From NCBI GenBank assembly GCA_030635045.1, contig DAOVZP010000105.1, positions 1 to 6,323 on the forward strand: DNA of 6,323 nt. Reading direction: 5' to 3'. Source of the DNA: Bacteroidota bacterium (GTDB lineage: Bacteria > Bacteroidota > Bacteroidia > Bacteroidales > B18-G4). The position numbers were made by a program, and so were the translations under genes. Shown one piece after another: positions 6,072-6,323 of the stretch; within the stretch, counting starts at the first letter, position 1; every line of letters begins with the position of its first letter. The notes under the pieces are model-generated. The model had not been told where the DNA came from. It made no database searches and saw nothing but the letters and a program-made list of their open reading frames with translations.

Positions 6072-6323
6072 CTAGAATATTTCCAGCCTTACCACTGCCG
6101 ATCCTTGTGAGCTTGTCAGGCGTATGAAATAGATACCTGCAGAAAGATCGCCCGGTAGTTTAAAGCTTTCCTTATGTGGGCCGGCCTTACTGTTTTGCTT
6201 TTCTGAGAGGACTTCAAGGAGCTTGCCGTTTATGGAAAGCAATTCGATGCTGAGCTCTTCATCCTTCTCCAGGGTATATTCGAGATTTATGTTGTTACCG
6301 GTCGAAACAGGGTTTGGAAATAC
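6072..6323 (-). CDS. C-terminal end of a T9SS-secreted protein (type A sorting domain)
   Basis: Only the last 83 residues are visible; the gene enters from the right edge in frame and ends with TAG at 6072-6074. The stretch begins VFPNPVSTGNNINLEY, the PNP-containing opening of a type A (Por secretion system) C-terminal sorting domain. It continues through a beta-sandwich with LLSINGKLLEVL (28-39) and the characteristic LSAGIYFIRLTSSQG (60-74), ending VVRLEIF. Such domains direct transport across the outer membrane by the type IX system and are usually cleaved by PorU, with the cargo attached to surface lipopolysaccharide or released. The cargo domain is outside the window, so the protein's job is unknown. 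The visible domain is intact, without frameshift. Its stop lies at the edge of the 9-bp repeat array, and there is no recognisable terminator after it. Confidence 0.9.
   Translation of the reverse strand, partial: VFPNPVSTGNNINLEYTLEKDEELSIELLSINGKLLEVLSEKQNSKAGPHKESFKLPGDLSAGIYFIRLTSSQGSAVVRLEIF

Noticed and set aside
5995..6075. CRISPR array or coding repeat
   Set aside because: Units are only 9 bp with no spacers. On the minus strand, read-through of the T9SS stop would give only a short Gln-Val-Leu repeat before another stop, so it is not a plausible gene.

Overview
The window comes from a member of the Bacteroidota. Three things point there: a truncated gene at the right edge encodes a type IX secretion (T9SS) type A C-terminal sorting domain; the best promoter-like element is a TAnnTTTG -7 box; and the genes start after A/T-rich leaders without clear Shine-Dalgarno sequences. 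The main locus is part of an aryl-polyene/flexirubin-type pigment cluster, a pathway well known in this phylum. All supported genes lie on the minus strand, so transcription runs from high to low coordinates.

Layout in transcription order. (1) 6072-6323: the last 83 codons of a secreted protein, ending in a T9SS sorting domain. (2) 5937-6071: a 135-bp gap holding a striking 9-bp tandem repeat built on the palindrome AGTACT. (3) 5184-5936: a periplasmic YkuD-fold protein of the YafK/DpaA type. (4) 5053-5183: a gap with a probable promoter for the next operon. (5) 5052 down to 1: six tightly spaced genes encoding an MIO aromatic amino acid ammonia-lyase (probably tyrosine), a FabG-like ketoreductase, a KAS I (FabB)-like ketosynthase, an acyl carrier protein, an LpxL/HtrB-family acyltransferase, and the N-terminus of a SAM-dependent methyltransferase that runs off the left edge. 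Gaps inside this operon are 11, 49, 51, 3 and 17 nt.

How the genes would work together (inference from known flexirubin and aryl-polyene pathways). The lyase makes 4-coumarate from tyrosine as the aryl starter. The starter is carried on the ACP and extended by the ketosynthase. FabG reduces each beta-keto group, and dehydration leaves a conjugated polyene. The methyltransferase may methylate the aryl ring, and the acyltransferase may move the finished polyenoyl chain to a lipid or dialkylresorcinol acceptor in the membrane. A coumarate ligase, dehydratases, a second ketosynthase or chain-length factor, DarA/DarB and an exporter are not in this window. Sequence alone therefore cannot separate a true flexirubin (dialkylresorcinol ester) from a plain aryl polyene.

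No RNA gene, insertion sequence, CRISPR array or integration site was seen. The most unusual items are the 9-bp AGTACT array next to the T9SS gene, a hairpin flanked by AGTACTAAT repeats in front of the ACP gene, the histidine-type Ser-His selectivity pair in a lyase whose context calls for tyrosine, and a DpaA-like enzyme in a phylum not known for Braun lipoprotein.
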